From assembly GCA_025517465.1 (NCBI GenBank), contig JAOPKE010000011.1, positions 1 to 64,000 on the forward strand: DNA of 64,000 nt, written 5' to 3'. Below, piece by piece: positions 8,250 through 17,072 of the stretch (positions are counted from its first letter, which is position 1; the number at the start of each line of letters is the position of its first letter). Origin of the DNA: Halobacteria archaeon HArc-gm2 (GTDB lineage Archaea; Halobacteriota; Halobacteria; Halobacteriales; Haloarculaceae). The notes under the pieces are model-generated. The model was given only the letters and a program-made list of their open reading frames with translations. It was not told the origin of the DNA and did not search any database. Position numbers and translations under genes: made by a program.

Positions 8250-8942
8250 ATGTGCGGACGTACCTCGCTGTTCCTCGAACGGGCGGACCTGGAGGACCGT
8301 TTCGGCGCCGAACTCGTCACCGACGGCGGGGTGGACTACCGGCCGCGGTACAACGTCGCCCCCGGGAGTGACCTCGAGGTCGTCACGAACGAGGCGCCGG
8401 CGACCATCGACCAGTTCCAGTGGGGGCTCGTCCCGTCGTGGGCCGAGGAGCCGACCCGTGGGCTGATCAACGCCCGCTCGGAGACGGCCGCGGAGAAGCG
8501 CTCGTTCCGCGAGGCCTGGGAACGCCGGCCGTGTCTCGTCCCCTCGACGGGCTTCTACGAGTGGCAGGAACGCGACGTCGGCGGGAAGCGGCCCTACCGC
8601 ATCTACCGCGACGGCGACGACCCTGCGTTCGCGATGGCCGGGCTCTGGGAGCGCTGGGAGGGCGCGGACGGGACGCTGGCGACGGTGACGATACTCACGA
8701 CCGAACCGAACGACGTCGTCGCCCCCATCCACGACCGGATGCCGGTGATCCTGCCGTCGGCGGCCGAACGAACCTGGCTCGAGGCAGGGCCCGACGAGCG
8801 GCGGAGGCTGTGCTGCCCGTATCCGGGCGACGACCTCGCCGCCTATCCGGTCTCCACCGCGGTCAACGACCCGGCAAACGACCGCCCGGGCGTCGTCGAG
8901 GAGGACGCGTCTGAACAGGCCGGTCTCGGCGATTTCGGCTGA
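8250..8942 (+). CDS. SRAP-domain protein (YedK/HMCES family)
   Basis: A 230-residue protein starting MCGRTSLF. Cys2 becomes the N-terminal residue that crosslinks to abasic sites in ssDNA after Met removal. The conserved NARSETAAEKRSFREAW, the family region CLVPSTGFYEWQ and the histidine in PIHDRMPVIL are all present, so the catalytic set looks intact. It protects abasic sites during replication. The ATG is leaderless-like. Nothing nearby suggests an operon. Confidence 0.93.
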   Translation: MCGRTSLFLERADLEDRFGAELVTDGGVDYRPRYNVAPGSDLEVVTNEAPATIDQFQWGLVPSWAEEPTRGLINARSETAAEKRSFREAWERRPCLVPSTGFYEWQERDVGGKRPYRIYRDGDDPAFAMAGLWERWEGADGTLATVTILTTEPNDVVAPIHDRMPVILPSAAERTWLEAGPDERRRLCCPYPGDDLAAYPVSTAVNDPANDRPGVVEEDASEQAGLGDFG

Positions 8943-9226
8943 CCGCTCGCTCCGAGGGCATCGACCGAGGGTCGCTGGCGAGACGACGTGTGGACGCTGG
9001 CCCTCATCAGTTTGGCTCGTTACTTATTCCGCTCCCCCACCGAGTACAACTGCCGGTTGACCATGCGATACCACCGGCACTTCCACCCACCCCCACACGA
9101 GTCCAGCCGTCGAGCCCCCCGCTCACGGCTGGCACTTCTCTCTTCGCGACGACCGATAGCGTCGTCTCCAGTGCCGTCGGTGCCCGGAATTGCCGTCGGT
9201 GCCCGGACTGCCGGCGGGGCCACGGG

Positions 9227-9682
9227 TTACTTCGGCGGAAGGTGCGCGACGCCGAGCCAGAAATCCTCGATGGCACGGGCCATCGTCACGAACGCTTCCG
9301 ACGTCGTCGGCTTCTCGAGATAGGCGTTCGCGTTGAGTTCGTACGATCGCGTGACTTCCGCCGCTTCTTCTGACGCGGTGAGAACGAGCACGGGGATCCG
9401 GCGCAACTCGGGTCGACTATCGAGTTCGGCGAGGATCTCGTTCCCGCTCGTTCCCGGAACGTGGAGGTCGAGGAGGATGATGTCGGGACGCGGGGCGTCC
9501 GTGTAGCCGTCGCGCTGGTGGAGGAAATCGAGCGCGTCGGCGCCGTCCCCGACGACCGAGACGGTCTCCGTGGCGTCGGTCGCCTCGAACGAATCGACGA
9601 ACTGCGATGCCGCTTCGGGATCGCTTTCCACGAGCAGGACGTCGAACGGACCGCTGTTTCCGCGTGAATTAGTTCGAGCCAC
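9227..9682 (-). CDS. Single-domain response regulator (CheY-like)
   Basis: A 151-residue receiver domain with no output domain. Phosphoacceptor Asp is in PDIILLDLHVPG, the acidic pair in LLVESDPEAA, Thr/Ser in VLVLTASEE and Lys in ANAYLEKPT. The DLHVPG variant and the C-terminal helix ending WLGVAHLPPK are typical of haloarchaeal Rcp1-like regulators, often cotranscribed with PAS-type kinases. No kinase is adjacent here; the nearest is 22 kb away. The region 8943-9226 upstream on the left holds no gene I can support. Confidence 0.9.
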   Translation of the reverse strand: MARTNSRGNSGPFDVLLVESDPEAASQFVDSFEATDATETVSVVGDGADALDFLHQRDGYTDAPRPDIILLDLHVPGTSGNEILAELDSRPELRRIPVLVLTASEEAAEVTRSYELNANAYLEKPTTSEAFVTMARAIEDFWLGVAHLPPK

Positions 9683-9780
9683 GATCGCTGTACCAGTACG
9701 TGTGAATGGCTATCTATCGACGTAACTCGTTTCCCAATTATGTTAGGTCGGCGTCCGGCGGACGGCCGGCTCACAGAGAT

Positions 9781-9817
9781 GAAGGAGGAAGCCCACGACT
9801 TCAGTCGTGAGTTGATG
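9781..9817 (+). mobile_element. Solo right-end relic of an IS200/IS605 (IS1341-type) element
   Basis: GAAGGAGGAAGCCCACGACT, then TCAGTCGTGAGTTGATG, carries the hairpin CACGACT-TC-AGTCGTG (9794-9809). From memory this closely resembles the conserved right end of haloarchaeal tnpB elements, which is also the 3' part of the element's guide RNA scaffold. No tnpA or tnpB remains, so this is a leftover end. It supplies the last codons and stop of the adjacent minus-strand gene. Confidence 0.65.
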
Positions 9818-10418
9818 ACTCGCCGACGAACCCGACGAACACCATGTCGTCGGTCTTCAGTTCGTACTCGACGCCGGCGGACAGCCGGGTGTAGTCGAAC
9901 GGCTCGGTGACGACGTGGAACCCGTTGGGCGTCTCTCGGCGGAGCAGGACCGTCGTGGAATCGGCGAGCGAGTCGGCGAACGCGTCGGCCTCGTCCGCCG
10001 AGACGTCGTCGAGGTCGAAGAGGAAGTTCGTCTCGTCTGCGCACGCGTCCGACTGGAGCACCGATACGAACTCGCTGTCGACCCGCTTGAACTTCCGGAG
10101 GACGTCCGTGTCGCCGTGGAAACGCATCTCCAGCCAGTCGTCGGTCCGCTCGCGGAGCCGGAAGAGCGCCGACGTGGTGTCCCGCGCGTTGACGCTGAGG
10201 TAGAGCCGGTAGCGCTCCTCGAACCGTGAGACCGCGTGGTCGAGTCGCGCGACCGTCTCGGGGAGTTCCTCGGCCTCCGCGACGATTTCACGGATCACCG
10301 GCTCCGAACTCGCGGTGAGGCCCTCGTTGTCCTTGGACCGGGCGATGGCCAGCAGGAGGTACACCCGTTCCGGGCCGAACTCGCAGTACTCCTGGAAGTC
10401 ATCGATCTCGATGGGCAT
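9801..10418 (-). CDS. Uncharacterised protein, primase-like motifs
   Basis: A 205-residue protein. I do not firmly recognise it. Visible features are YRLYLSVNARDTTSA (about residues 70-84), an acidic triad NFLFDLDDVS (about 132-141) and TPNGFHVVTEPFDYT (about 163-177). The hhDhD plus small-G-hHhhT order recalls the catalytic core of archaeo-eukaryotic primase-type folds, but this is weak inference. The last residues (SSTHD) and the stop are encoded by the IS relic at 9781-9817, so the C-terminus has been rewritten. Confidence 0.6.
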   Translation of the reverse strand: MPIEIDDFQEYCEFGPERVYLLLAIARSKDNEGLTASSEPVIREIVAEAEELPETVARLDHAVSRFEERYRLYLSVNARDTTSALFRLRERTDDWLEMRFHGDTDVLRKFKRVDSEFVSVLQSDACADETNFLFDLDDVSADEADAFADSLADSTTVLLRRETPNGFHVVTEPFDYTRLSAGVEYELKTDDMVFVGFVGESSTHD

Positions 10419-10520
10419 GGCGGGTCGACGAGTAGGCAGGATAAAGGACTCACGGGGGAGTGAGGGACGGTCTCACTGACGACCGAGTCACCGTCGTCGG
10501 CCCGTCTCTCAGCACGTTTC

Positions 10521-11263
10521 TCACCCCGTCGCCTCCTCGGACTCGAGCGCGCTGGATCGGTCCGGCTCCCTGCCGAGGCGGGTCTTCAGCTCGGATAGCT
10601 CCCGGTCGATCCGCTGTTCGGACGAACGGCGGTTCAGTTCGCGGTCGATGTCGTCGCCTTCGGCGAGGACGTCGTCGAGCGCGCCGCTCTCCTCCAGTTC
10701 TTCCAGCGCGGCCGCACGGGCCTCCATCTGCTCGGTCCGCTCGGCGGCGCGCTCGACGGCGCGGTTCACGTCGGTCATCCGGCCTCCGACGCCGGAGAAC
10801 GCCTCGGCGACCCGCGCCGACGCCTGGGCCGCCTCGTGACGGGCTTTCAGCGACTCCTTGCGCGTTCGGAACCCCTCGATCCGACCCCGAAGCGCGATCT
10901 GGCGCTCGACCAGCCTGTCCTGGGTCGCCTGCAGGCGCTCGATCTGTTCGCCGAGGTCGGCGATCTGTTCGCTGGAGGCGTGTTTCTTCTCGAGGGCGCG
11001 CCTGGCCAGGTCGTCGCGGTCCTGCCGGACCGCCTCGCGGACCTGCTCGTCGTGTTTCTCGACGGCACGTTGCAGGCGCTCGCGGTGCATCTCCAGGCGT
11101 TTCTTCTGGGTCGTGAGGTCGGCGATGCCGCGGTTGATCCCCTGGAGTTCGTCGCGCAACTGCTCGTAGGAGTAGTCGAGTTCCGCGGCGGGGTCCGCTG
11201 CCCGGTTCAGCAGGGCGTTCAGCCACGACTGGACGGTAAAGGAGACCGCTGAAAGAGGGTCAT
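10521..11263 (-). CDS. pspA: PspA/IM30-family coiled-coil protein, N-terminus frameshifted
   Basis: A long coiled coil (NALLNRAADPAAELDYSYEQ, LTTQKKRLEMHRERL, ASARVAEAFSGVGG, ARAAALEELEESGA) identifies the PspA/IM30 membrane-remodelling family, about 245 residues. The frame has no usable ATG, GTG or TTG near its start. The ATG at 11261-11263 is in another frame: it reads M-T-L-F, and one missing base around 11252-11256 would join it to S-A-V-S-F-T-V-Q-S-W-L-N, aligning with family N-termini (M-G-I-L-S-...). So it is a one-base deletion or sequencing error. Confidence 0.75.
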
Positions 11264-11462
11264 CGCGACCTCTTCCGGTCGTCCGCGTCGTCTCGCCGGC
11301 TGGGGCGGTGTCGGGACATACGCACGCTACGGGCGAGACCCGGTTAATTGTGTTGCTGAGACTGAACGTCTGGGCCGGCACGGGATCCGACGGCCGGCGG
11401 TCCCTCGCACCGTGGTACACCTCCGCAAGAGTAATACGCGCACAGACCCTCCCACTAACAGA

Positions 11463-12215
11463 ATGGACGTCCACGTGCAGGGTGGGCCCGCCGAACCCTT
11501 TCTCGGGGCTCGCGACGTCTTCGAGACCGAACAGGACCTGGAGCGCCGGGTAACCGTTCGCATCCGCGAAGACCCCGACGAGCGAACCCGCGTGAGCCAC
11601 GACGCGGAGAGCCACCTGCTCACCATCTCCCGACAGGCGGCGACGAGCGCGATGGCCAGGGAACTCGCCCTCCACGAGTTCGCACACATGGCCCGCTACG
11701 AGCAGGGACACCCCTCACACACGCAGTCGACGGAGGAGGCCATCTACCTCGCGCTGGCCGGCCGGAGCGTCGAACGCCGGAAGCTCTCGCACTGTTATCA
11801 GATCGCCAACCACATGAAGGACATCTACGCCGACGACGTCTGGCTGGGCGTCGCGCCGGCCGACAAACTGGTCACCTTCCTGGAGTCACAGCTGGCGACC
11901 GCCATCGCCGACGTGCCCCACGACCCGCCCGCCGGCCAGCGGCTCACGCCGACGTCGGACCCGGATATCACCGCCGTCAACGCCGCCTTCGCGCTGGCAC
12001 TGGTCGAGCGTCACGACCTCGTCGACGACGACCACCCGATGTACGACATCGCCCGCGTCGCGGCCGACGACGCGCCCCACGTCGGCCTGGCGACGTTCAA
12101 GCGCCACTTCGCCACGCTGGCCAGGGACACCGACGAGAGCACCTACCGGAAGGCCCTCGTCGACGTGACGCGGGAGTACGCCACGGCCAAGCGCGGCGAA
12201 CAGGCGGCGGACTGA
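11463..12215 (+). CDS. DUF5781 family protein with HExxH-like motif
   Basis: A 250-residue protein starting MDVHVQGGPAEPFLG. ALHEFAHMARYEQGHPSH (about residues 75-92) resembles a zincin HExxH (HEFAH) with a downstream Glu (STEEAI), suggesting a zinc peptidase-like fold; activity is unproven. The C-terminal half is helical. The ATG at 11463 is preferred over 11412 because the extension is basic and atypical. It diverges from the pspA-like gene with about 200 nt between them. I identify it with the haloarchaeal DUF5781 family from memory. Confidence 0.75.
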   Translation: MDVHVQGGPAEPFLGARDVFETEQDLERRVTVRIREDPDERTRVSHDAESHLLTISRQAATSAMARELALHEFAHMARYEQGHPSHTQSTEEAIYLALAGRSVERRKLSHCYQIANHMKDIYADDVWLGVAPADKLVTFLESQLATAIADVPHDPPAGQRLTPTSDPDITAVNAAFALALVERHDLVDDDHPMYDIARVAADDAPHVGLATFKRHFATLARDTDESTYRKALVDVTREYATAKRGEQAAD

Positions 12216-12523
12216 CCGGCGCTGCGCGAGGGCCTTTCTCTTCGTTTCGGCTCTGTTTGACCGAGCGCCAGCCATCCGCAACCGTTCGAATCGCGGTGAC
12301 GTTGGCGGCTTCGGCATCTGGTGGTCCTCTCGGTGCCCGAAGCGTCCTGACAGCCGGGTGGTGACGGGGCACGGACCGACGTGACCCGAATCACTAAGGT
12401 TCTGTCAACCGGGATCAACTGTGTGGTTTACGATGTCGGGGGCGACTGGTCGCAGGTGGCGGCCGTTCCGGGCGCGCCGGACTCTGGACCCGACGCGAAC
12501 GACAGACACATCGATTCGAGACG
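12216..12523. other. Intergenic region upstream of the biotin synthesis operon
   Basis: No gene is supported here. It contains the BirA-like operator at 12402-12433, listed separately. About 90 nt of probable 5' leader lies between operator and the ATG at 12524. Confidence 0.6.
12402..12433. promoter_or_regulatory. BirA-like biotin operator before the bioF-bioD operon
   Basis: CTGTCAACC, 14 bases, GGTTTACGA. The right half-site equals seven core bases of the BirA half-site GGTTTAC; the left half (GTCAACC) has one core mismatch. The 14-nt spacing is identical to that of the near-perfect site before bioY. Being 90 nt before the first synthesis gene, it would allow biotinyl-BirA to repress synthesis. 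Confidence 0.65.
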
Positions 12524-13672
12524 ATGGACGAGATCAACTTCGCCGTACTCGGCACTGGAGGTATCGGCAGACGAGCGCTCGACGTCTCGCGAGACAAACC
12601 GCAGCTGACCCCGGTGGCGGCCTGTGACCGCCACGGCGTCGCCGTCGACCACGACGGCCTCGACGTCGCGGAACTGCTGGCCGCGACCGAGGGCAACGTC
12701 GCCAGCGACCCCGAGCATCGCGACGTGGCGAGCGATGGCGGGGCGGCCACCGGTGCGGACGAGGGGCGTCGTTCGGCCGGGGAGCACGGCGGCGTCAAGC
12801 AAACCGGCGCGGACGCTGGGGTCGTCGCCTCCGACCAGGCCGAGCCGACGGAGACGCCGATTGACGATATCATCGCCGAGGCAACCTCGGCAAGCAAGCA
12901 GCACTCTTCGAGTACTGATGGCATCGCCGCGAGCGACCGCATCGACGGCGTGCTGATCGCGCTCCCCAACTTCGAGCACGACTTCGTCCCTCGCGTGGCC
13001 GACCGGTTCGCCGACGCCGGCTACACCGGCGTCCTCGTGGACGTGCTCAAACGCTCGCGAGTGATCGGAATGCTGGACGACCGGGAAGCGGCCTTCGAGG
13101 ACGCGGGGATGACGTTCGTCTGCGGCGCCGGTGCGACGCCCGGCTTCCTCACCGGCGCCGCGGCTATCGCGGCTCAGTCGTTCGTCGAGGTCGAGGAGGT
13201 CGAGATCTGGTGGGGCGTCGGTCTCAGGTCCGGCTACGAGGACAACCGCGGCACCGTCCGTGAGGACGTCGCGCACCTGCCGGGGTACGACATCGACGAC
13301 GCGCGTGCGATGAGCGACGACGAGATCGAGGCGGTCATCGACGAGCACGACGGCGTCATCGAGTTCGAGGACATGGAACACGCCGACGACGTGCTCCTTG
13401 AGCGGGCCGGCGTCTGCGACGCCGCGGACGTGACGGTGGGTGGCATCCTCGACGTTACCTCGGACGAGAAACCGACGACCACGACCGTCAGTGTGACCGG
13501 GCGGACCTTCGACGGCGAGACGGGCACCAACACGTTCCAGCTCGACGACGCGACGAGCATGGAGGCCAACGTCAATGGGCCGGCGCTAGGTTACCTGAAG
13601 GCGGGCGTCCGGCGCAACCGCGCCGGCGAGTACGGCGTCTTCGGCCCGGCCGACCTCATGCCCAGATTCTGA
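12524..13672 (+). CDS. Saccharopine-dehydrogenase-like oxidoreductase, first gene of the biotin operon
   Basis: A 382-residue NAD(P)-dependent oxidoreductase. The Rossmann motif VLGTGGIGRRALD is at residues 8-20. A long acidic insert (about residues 60-130) separates it from the rest of the nucleotide domain (GVLIALPNFEHDF). Family-like CGAGATPGFLTGAA is near residue 205. The stop is 1 nt before the bioF ATG, so they are one transcript. The invariant link to bioF/bioD suggests a role in supplying the pimeloyl precursor or another biotin step; that is inference. Confidence 0.8.
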   Translation: MDEINFAVLGTGGIGRRALDVSRDKPQLTPVAACDRHGVAVDHDGLDVAELLAATEGNVASDPEHRDVASDGGAATGADEGRRSAGEHGGVKQTGADAGVVASDQAEPTETPIDDIIAEATSASKQHSSSTDGIAASDRIDGVLIALPNFEHDFVPRVADRFADAGYTGVLVDVLKRSRVIGMLDDREAAFEDAGMTFVCGAGATPGFLTGAAAIAAQSFVEVEEVEIWWGVGLRSGYEDNRGTVREDVAHLPGYDIDDARAMSDDEIEAVIDEHDGVIEFEDMEHADDVLLERAGVCDAADVTVGGILDVTSDEKPTTTTVSVTGRTFDGETGTNTFQLDDATSMEANVNGPALGYLKAGVRRNRAGEYGVFGPADLMPRF

Positions 13673-13673
13673 G

Positions 13674-14966
13674 ATGCGGGAGGACGACAGCGGTCGCCGG
13701 GCCGGGCCGGAGTCTGCGTCGGGGGCCGATCGGTCTGCCGACCGCGGCTTCGACCCCGCCAGTCGCCTCGCCGCCCGAGAGCGACGCGGCCGCCGACGCG
13801 ACCTCGCGCCGGTCGACCGGGTCGACGCACGGGCGCGACTCGCTCCCGACCCGCGGAGCACTCCGCCCGAGTTCCGCGACGGGGAGCACCTGGTGTTCGC
13901 CGCGAACGACTACCTCGGACTCTCGGGAGACGAACGCGTCCAGCGGGCCGCGGCCGACGCCGCAAGCGAGGTCGGCACCGGCGCGGGGGCGAGCCGACTG
14001 GTGACCGGCGACACGCCCGTCCACCGTGCGCTCGAACGGAACCTGGCCGCGTCGAAGGGGACCGAGCGAGCCCTCGTCTTCTCCTCAGGGTACGCGACCA
14101 ACGTCGGCACCATCGCCGCGCTCGACCCGGACGTGGTCTTCTCCGACGAACGGAACCACGCCAGCATCGTCGACGGCTGCCGACAGGCCGACGCGGAGGT
14201 GGTGGTCTACGACCACTGCGACCCCGACGGCCTCGCGGCAATGATGGACGCTCGCGCGGGCGAGGTCGGTGACGGTGGCGACCCGAGCGACGGGACCGAC
14301 GGCGAGTCCTGGCTGGTCGTCACCGACACGGTGTTCAGCATGGACGGCGACGTCGCGCCCCTCCGGGAACTCTGCGACGTCGTCGAGCGCTTCGGCGCGT
14401 GGCTGATGGTCGACGAAGCCCACGCCACCGGGCTGTACGGCGACGGCGGCGGTATCGTCCAGCGGGAGGGACTCGGCGACCGGGTCCACGTCCAGATGGG
14501 CACGCTCTCGAAAGCGCTGGCGAGCCAGGGCGGCTACGTCGCCGGCAGCGAAGCACTGGTCGAGTACCTGTGCAACGCCGCCCGCCCGTTCGTGTTCTCG
14601 ACCGGGCTGGCCCCGCCTGCCGCCGCGGCCGCGCGGGAAGCACTCCGCATCGCCCAGGAGAACGACCGCCAGGATCGCCTCTGGACGAACGTCGACCGAC
14701 TGCGCGACGACCTCGCGGACGCGGGCTTCGACGTCCGGGGCGACACCCAGATTCTCCCGGTCGTCGTCGGTGACAGCGCGGACGCGATGGCCCTCGACGC
14801 GGAACTCCGCGAACGCGGAATACTCGCCCCAGGTATCAGGCCGCCGACCGTCCCCGAGAGGACCAGCCGCGTCCGCGTGGCCCCGACGGCGAGCCACACC
14901 AAATCGGAGATCGACCGCTGCGTCGCGGCGTTCCGCGACGCGGGGACGGAACTCGACCTGCTATGA
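13674..14966 (+). CDS. bioF: 8-amino-7-oxononanoate synthase
   Basis: A 430-residue PLP enzyme condensing pimeloyl-thioester with L-alanine to make KAPA. Visible: the substrate region FAANDYLGLSGDERV, GTGAGASRLVTGDTPVH, the Asp of the cofactor site in LMVDEAHATGLYG, and the PLP lysine in GTLSKALASQGGY near residue 280. An N-terminal extension of about 30 disordered acidic residues precedes the catalytic domain. It is translationally coupled to its neighbours, overlapping bioD by ATGA at 14963. Confidence 0.93.
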   Translation: MREDDSGRRAGPESASGADRSADRGFDPASRLAARERRGRRRDLAPVDRVDARARLAPDPRSTPPEFRDGEHLVFAANDYLGLSGDERVQRAAADAASEVGTGAGASRLVTGDTPVHRALERNLAASKGTERALVFSSGYATNVGTIAALDPDVVFSDERNHASIVDGCRQADAEVVVYDHCDPDGLAAMMDARAGEVGDGGDPSDGTDGESWLVVTDTVFSMDGDVAPLRELCDVVERFGAWLMVDEAHATGLYGDGGGIVQREGLGDRVHVQMGTLSKALASQGGYVAGSEALVEYLCNAARPFVFSTGLAPPAAAAAREALRIAQENDRQDRLWTNVDRLRDDLADAGFDVRGDTQILPVVVGDSADAMALDAELRERGILAPGIRPPTVPERTSRVRVAPTASHTKSEIDRCVAAFRDAGTELDLL

Positions 14967-15634
14967 CCCGGGATCTCGCCGTCGTCGGGACCGATACCGG
15001 CGTCGGCAAGACCGTCGTCACTGCTGGTCTGGTGGCGACGCTCCGGGCAGACAGCGTCGACGCCCGCGCGATCAAACCCTGCCAGACGGGATATCCTCCG
15101 GACGACGATGCGCGCTTCGTCGCCGACGCCTGCGGGACCGACGAGGCGGCGACCTGTCTCCGCCGGCTGGAACCGCCGCTGGCCCCCGAAGTAGCCGCCA
15201 GGGAAGCGGGTACCGACCTCTCCTACGAGTCGATACTCGGGGACTGCCGGGCGGCCCTTTCCGAGACGGACCGGGGCGTCGTGGAGGGCATCGGCGGGTT
15301 ACGGGTTCCCCTCGCCGACGGCCGTGAGGTTATCGACCTCGTGGCGGACCTCGGCTTGCCCGCCGTGGTCGTCGCCCGGTCCGGACTTGGCACCCTCAAC
15401 CACACGGCCCTGACCGTCGAGGCGTTGCGCCGGCGTGACGTTCCGGTCCGCGGCGTCGTCCTGAACGAGTACGAGGGGGCGTCCGTGGCAGAGCGGACGA
15501 ATCCCGACGTCATCCGGGAGATGACGGACTGTCAGGTAGCGACGCTCCCGCCCGTCGATCTGTCGGACCCGTCTGCCGCCGTCGACGCCGTCGCGGAACA
15601 CCTCCCGCGCTCGCTCGTCGACGACACCGCGTAG
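14963..15634 (+). CDS. bioD: Dethiobiotin synthetase
   Basis: A 223-residue P-loop enzyme that makes dethiobiotin from DAPA, CO2 and ATP. The P-loop GTDTGVGKTVV is at residues 8-18. AIKPCQTGY and GIGGLRVPLADG match substrate and metal regions. It overlaps the bioF stop by 4 nt. No bioA (KAPA aminotransferase) or bioB (biotin synthase) is present in the window, so they must be elsewhere if biotin is made. Confidence 0.93.
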   Translation: MTRDLAVVGTDTGVGKTVVTAGLVATLRADSVDARAIKPCQTGYPPDDDARFVADACGTDEAATCLRRLEPPLAPEVAAREAGTDLSYESILGDCRAALSETDRGVVEGIGGLRVPLADGREVIDLVADLGLPAVVVARSGLGTLNHTALTVEALRRRDVPVRGVVLNEYEGASVAERTNPDVIREMTDCQVATLPPVDLSDPSAAVDAVAEHLPRSLVDDTA

Positions 15635-15657
15635 CAGCGCTGGAGGTCAACCGCGGT

Positions 15658-16374
15658 TCAGAGGAACAGCTTCACGAGCGGCGCCGCCGCCAGGGCCAGG
15701 CCGGCGACGAGTACCGGGTAGTCGGCCCGGCCGAACGCCAGCGCGGGCAACGTCGGGTTCCAGGCGAAACAGCGCGCCTGCAGGGCGATAGCGAGGCGGT
15801 CTGCGCGTTCGAACGCTCGTGTCAGACCGAGCATGCCGATTCGCCGTGCCCGGTCGACAATCGACCGGTTCGACCCGGCGCGGGCCCGCATCGCGTCTCG
15901 CACCGCGACGAGATCTCGGCGGAGGACCGGGACGAAGCGGAACGTCAGCGCGACACCGACGCCGAGGAGCTGCCCGGTCCGGCCCGGGACGTGTCGCTGG
16001 ATGGCAGCCCGCGTCTCGCGGACCGGCGTCGACTGGACGTAGGCCGCGCCGACGAAGAAGACGAGCGCGACTCTCGCGACCTGCATCGCCGGACCGACGG
16101 CGGCCTCGGGAGTGAGCCGGAACGGCAAGACGGACACCGTCGCGAGTACGGGCCCGCCGGCCAGGATCAGGAAGACGAACCAGTAACTCCGGACGACGGC
16201 GACCGGCGAGACCCTGGCGGTGACGAGGACGACCGACGCGACGCCCGCGAGCGCCGCCAGCCACGCCGCGTCGACGCGAGCGAACGCGGCGACGGCGAAC
16301 CCGACCTGGAAGACCATCTTCGACCGCGGGTCCAATCGGTGGGCCAGCGTCTCGCCGGACTCGTAGGTCAGCAT
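15658..16374 (-). CDS. ecfT: Energy-coupling factor transmembrane protein EcfT (BioN)
   Basis: A 238-residue membrane protein starting MLTYESGETLAHRLDPRSK, the usual EcfT N-terminus. It has about five helices and the coupling-helix motifs (VRDAMRARAG and RADRLAIALQARCF). It couples ATP hydrolysis by EcfA to BioY. Its start overlaps the ecfA stop by 7 nt. It converges on bioD. Confidence 0.88.
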   Translation of the reverse strand: MLTYESGETLAHRLDPRSKMVFQVGFAVAAFARVDAAWLAALAGVASVVLVTARVSPVAVVRSYWFVFLILAGGPVLATVSVLPFRLTPEAAVGPAMQVARVALVFFVGAAYVQSTPVRETRAAIQRHVPGRTGQLLGVGVALTFRFVPVLRRDLVAVRDAMRARAGSNRSIVDRARRIGMLGLTRAFERADRLAIALQARCFAWNPTLPALAFGRADYPVLVAGLALAAAPLVKLFL

Positions 16375-17072
16375 GACGGGAGGTCGACGTCCACCGCGGC
16401 GACGGCGTCGCGCACCTCTTCGGGTGGCCCGTCGGCGACGACCCGTCCCTCGTCGAGGGCGACGATCCGGTCTGCCCGGTCGAACAGCTCGCGGAGGTCG
16501 TGGGTGACCACGACGACGCTGGTTCCGTCGCTGCTGAGGGCGTCGAGGTGGTGGAGCACCGACTCGCGGGCCCTGCGGTCCAGTCCGGCGAAGGGTTCGT
16601 CGAGCACGAGGTGGGTGGGTTCCATCGCGAGCGCCCCCGCGATGGCCAGGCGAGACTGCTCGCCCCCGGAGAGCGCGTCGATCCGCTCGTCCTCCCGACC
16701 CGCCAGTTCCACCGCTGCGAGCGCCTCGCGGACGCGCCGATCGATCTCAGACCGGTCAAGCCCGAGGTTCTCCGGGCCGAAGGCGACGTCTGCGCCGACC
16801 GTCGCCGCGACGAACTGGTCGCGGGGGTGCTGGAACACCATGCCGACGCTCGTCCGCGCCGCGACGGGGTTCTCGGTCACGTCGACGCCGTCGACGGTGA
16901 CTCGTCCCTCGTCGGGTTCGAGGAGCGCGTTGCAGTGACGGACGAGCGTCGTCTTCCCGCTCCCGTTGGGGCCGACCACGAGGACGAACTCGCCGTCGTC
17001 GACCGTCACCGACACCGAATCGAGCGCGAGAGCGTCACCGAACCGGTGGGTCACTCCCTCGATGCCGATCAT
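16368..17072 (-). CDS. ecfA: Energy-coupling factor ATPase EcfA (BioM)
   Basis: A 234-residue ABC ATPase starting MIGIEGVTHRFGDALALDSV. Walker A is GPNGSGKTTLV, the Q-loop is VFQHPRDQFVA, the signature LSGGEQSRLAIAG, Walker B HLVLDEPFAGLD and the switch His in VVTHDLREL. QHPRDQ is the usual Q-loop style of ECF ATPases. The ATG overlaps the bioY stop by 4 nt. One ATPase gene for one BioY and one EcfT indicates a dedicated, biotin-specific ECF transporter. Confidence 0.92.
   Translation of the reverse strand: MIGIEGVTHRFGDALALDSVSVTVDDGEFVLVVGPNGSGKTTLVRHCNALLEPDEGRVTVDGVDVTENPVAARTSVGMVFQHPRDQFVAATVGADVAFGPENLGLDRSEIDRRVREALAAVELAGREDERIDALSGGEQSRLAIAGALAMEPTHLVLDEPFAGLDRRARESVLHHLDALSSDGTSVVVVTHDLRELFDRADRIVALDEGRVVADGPPEEVRDAVAAVDVDLPSC

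Noticed and set aside
12428-13381. 317-residue minus-strand frame opposite the biotin operon oxidoreductase
   Set aside because: The plus-strand gene has a Rossmann motif and an operon context; this frame has none.
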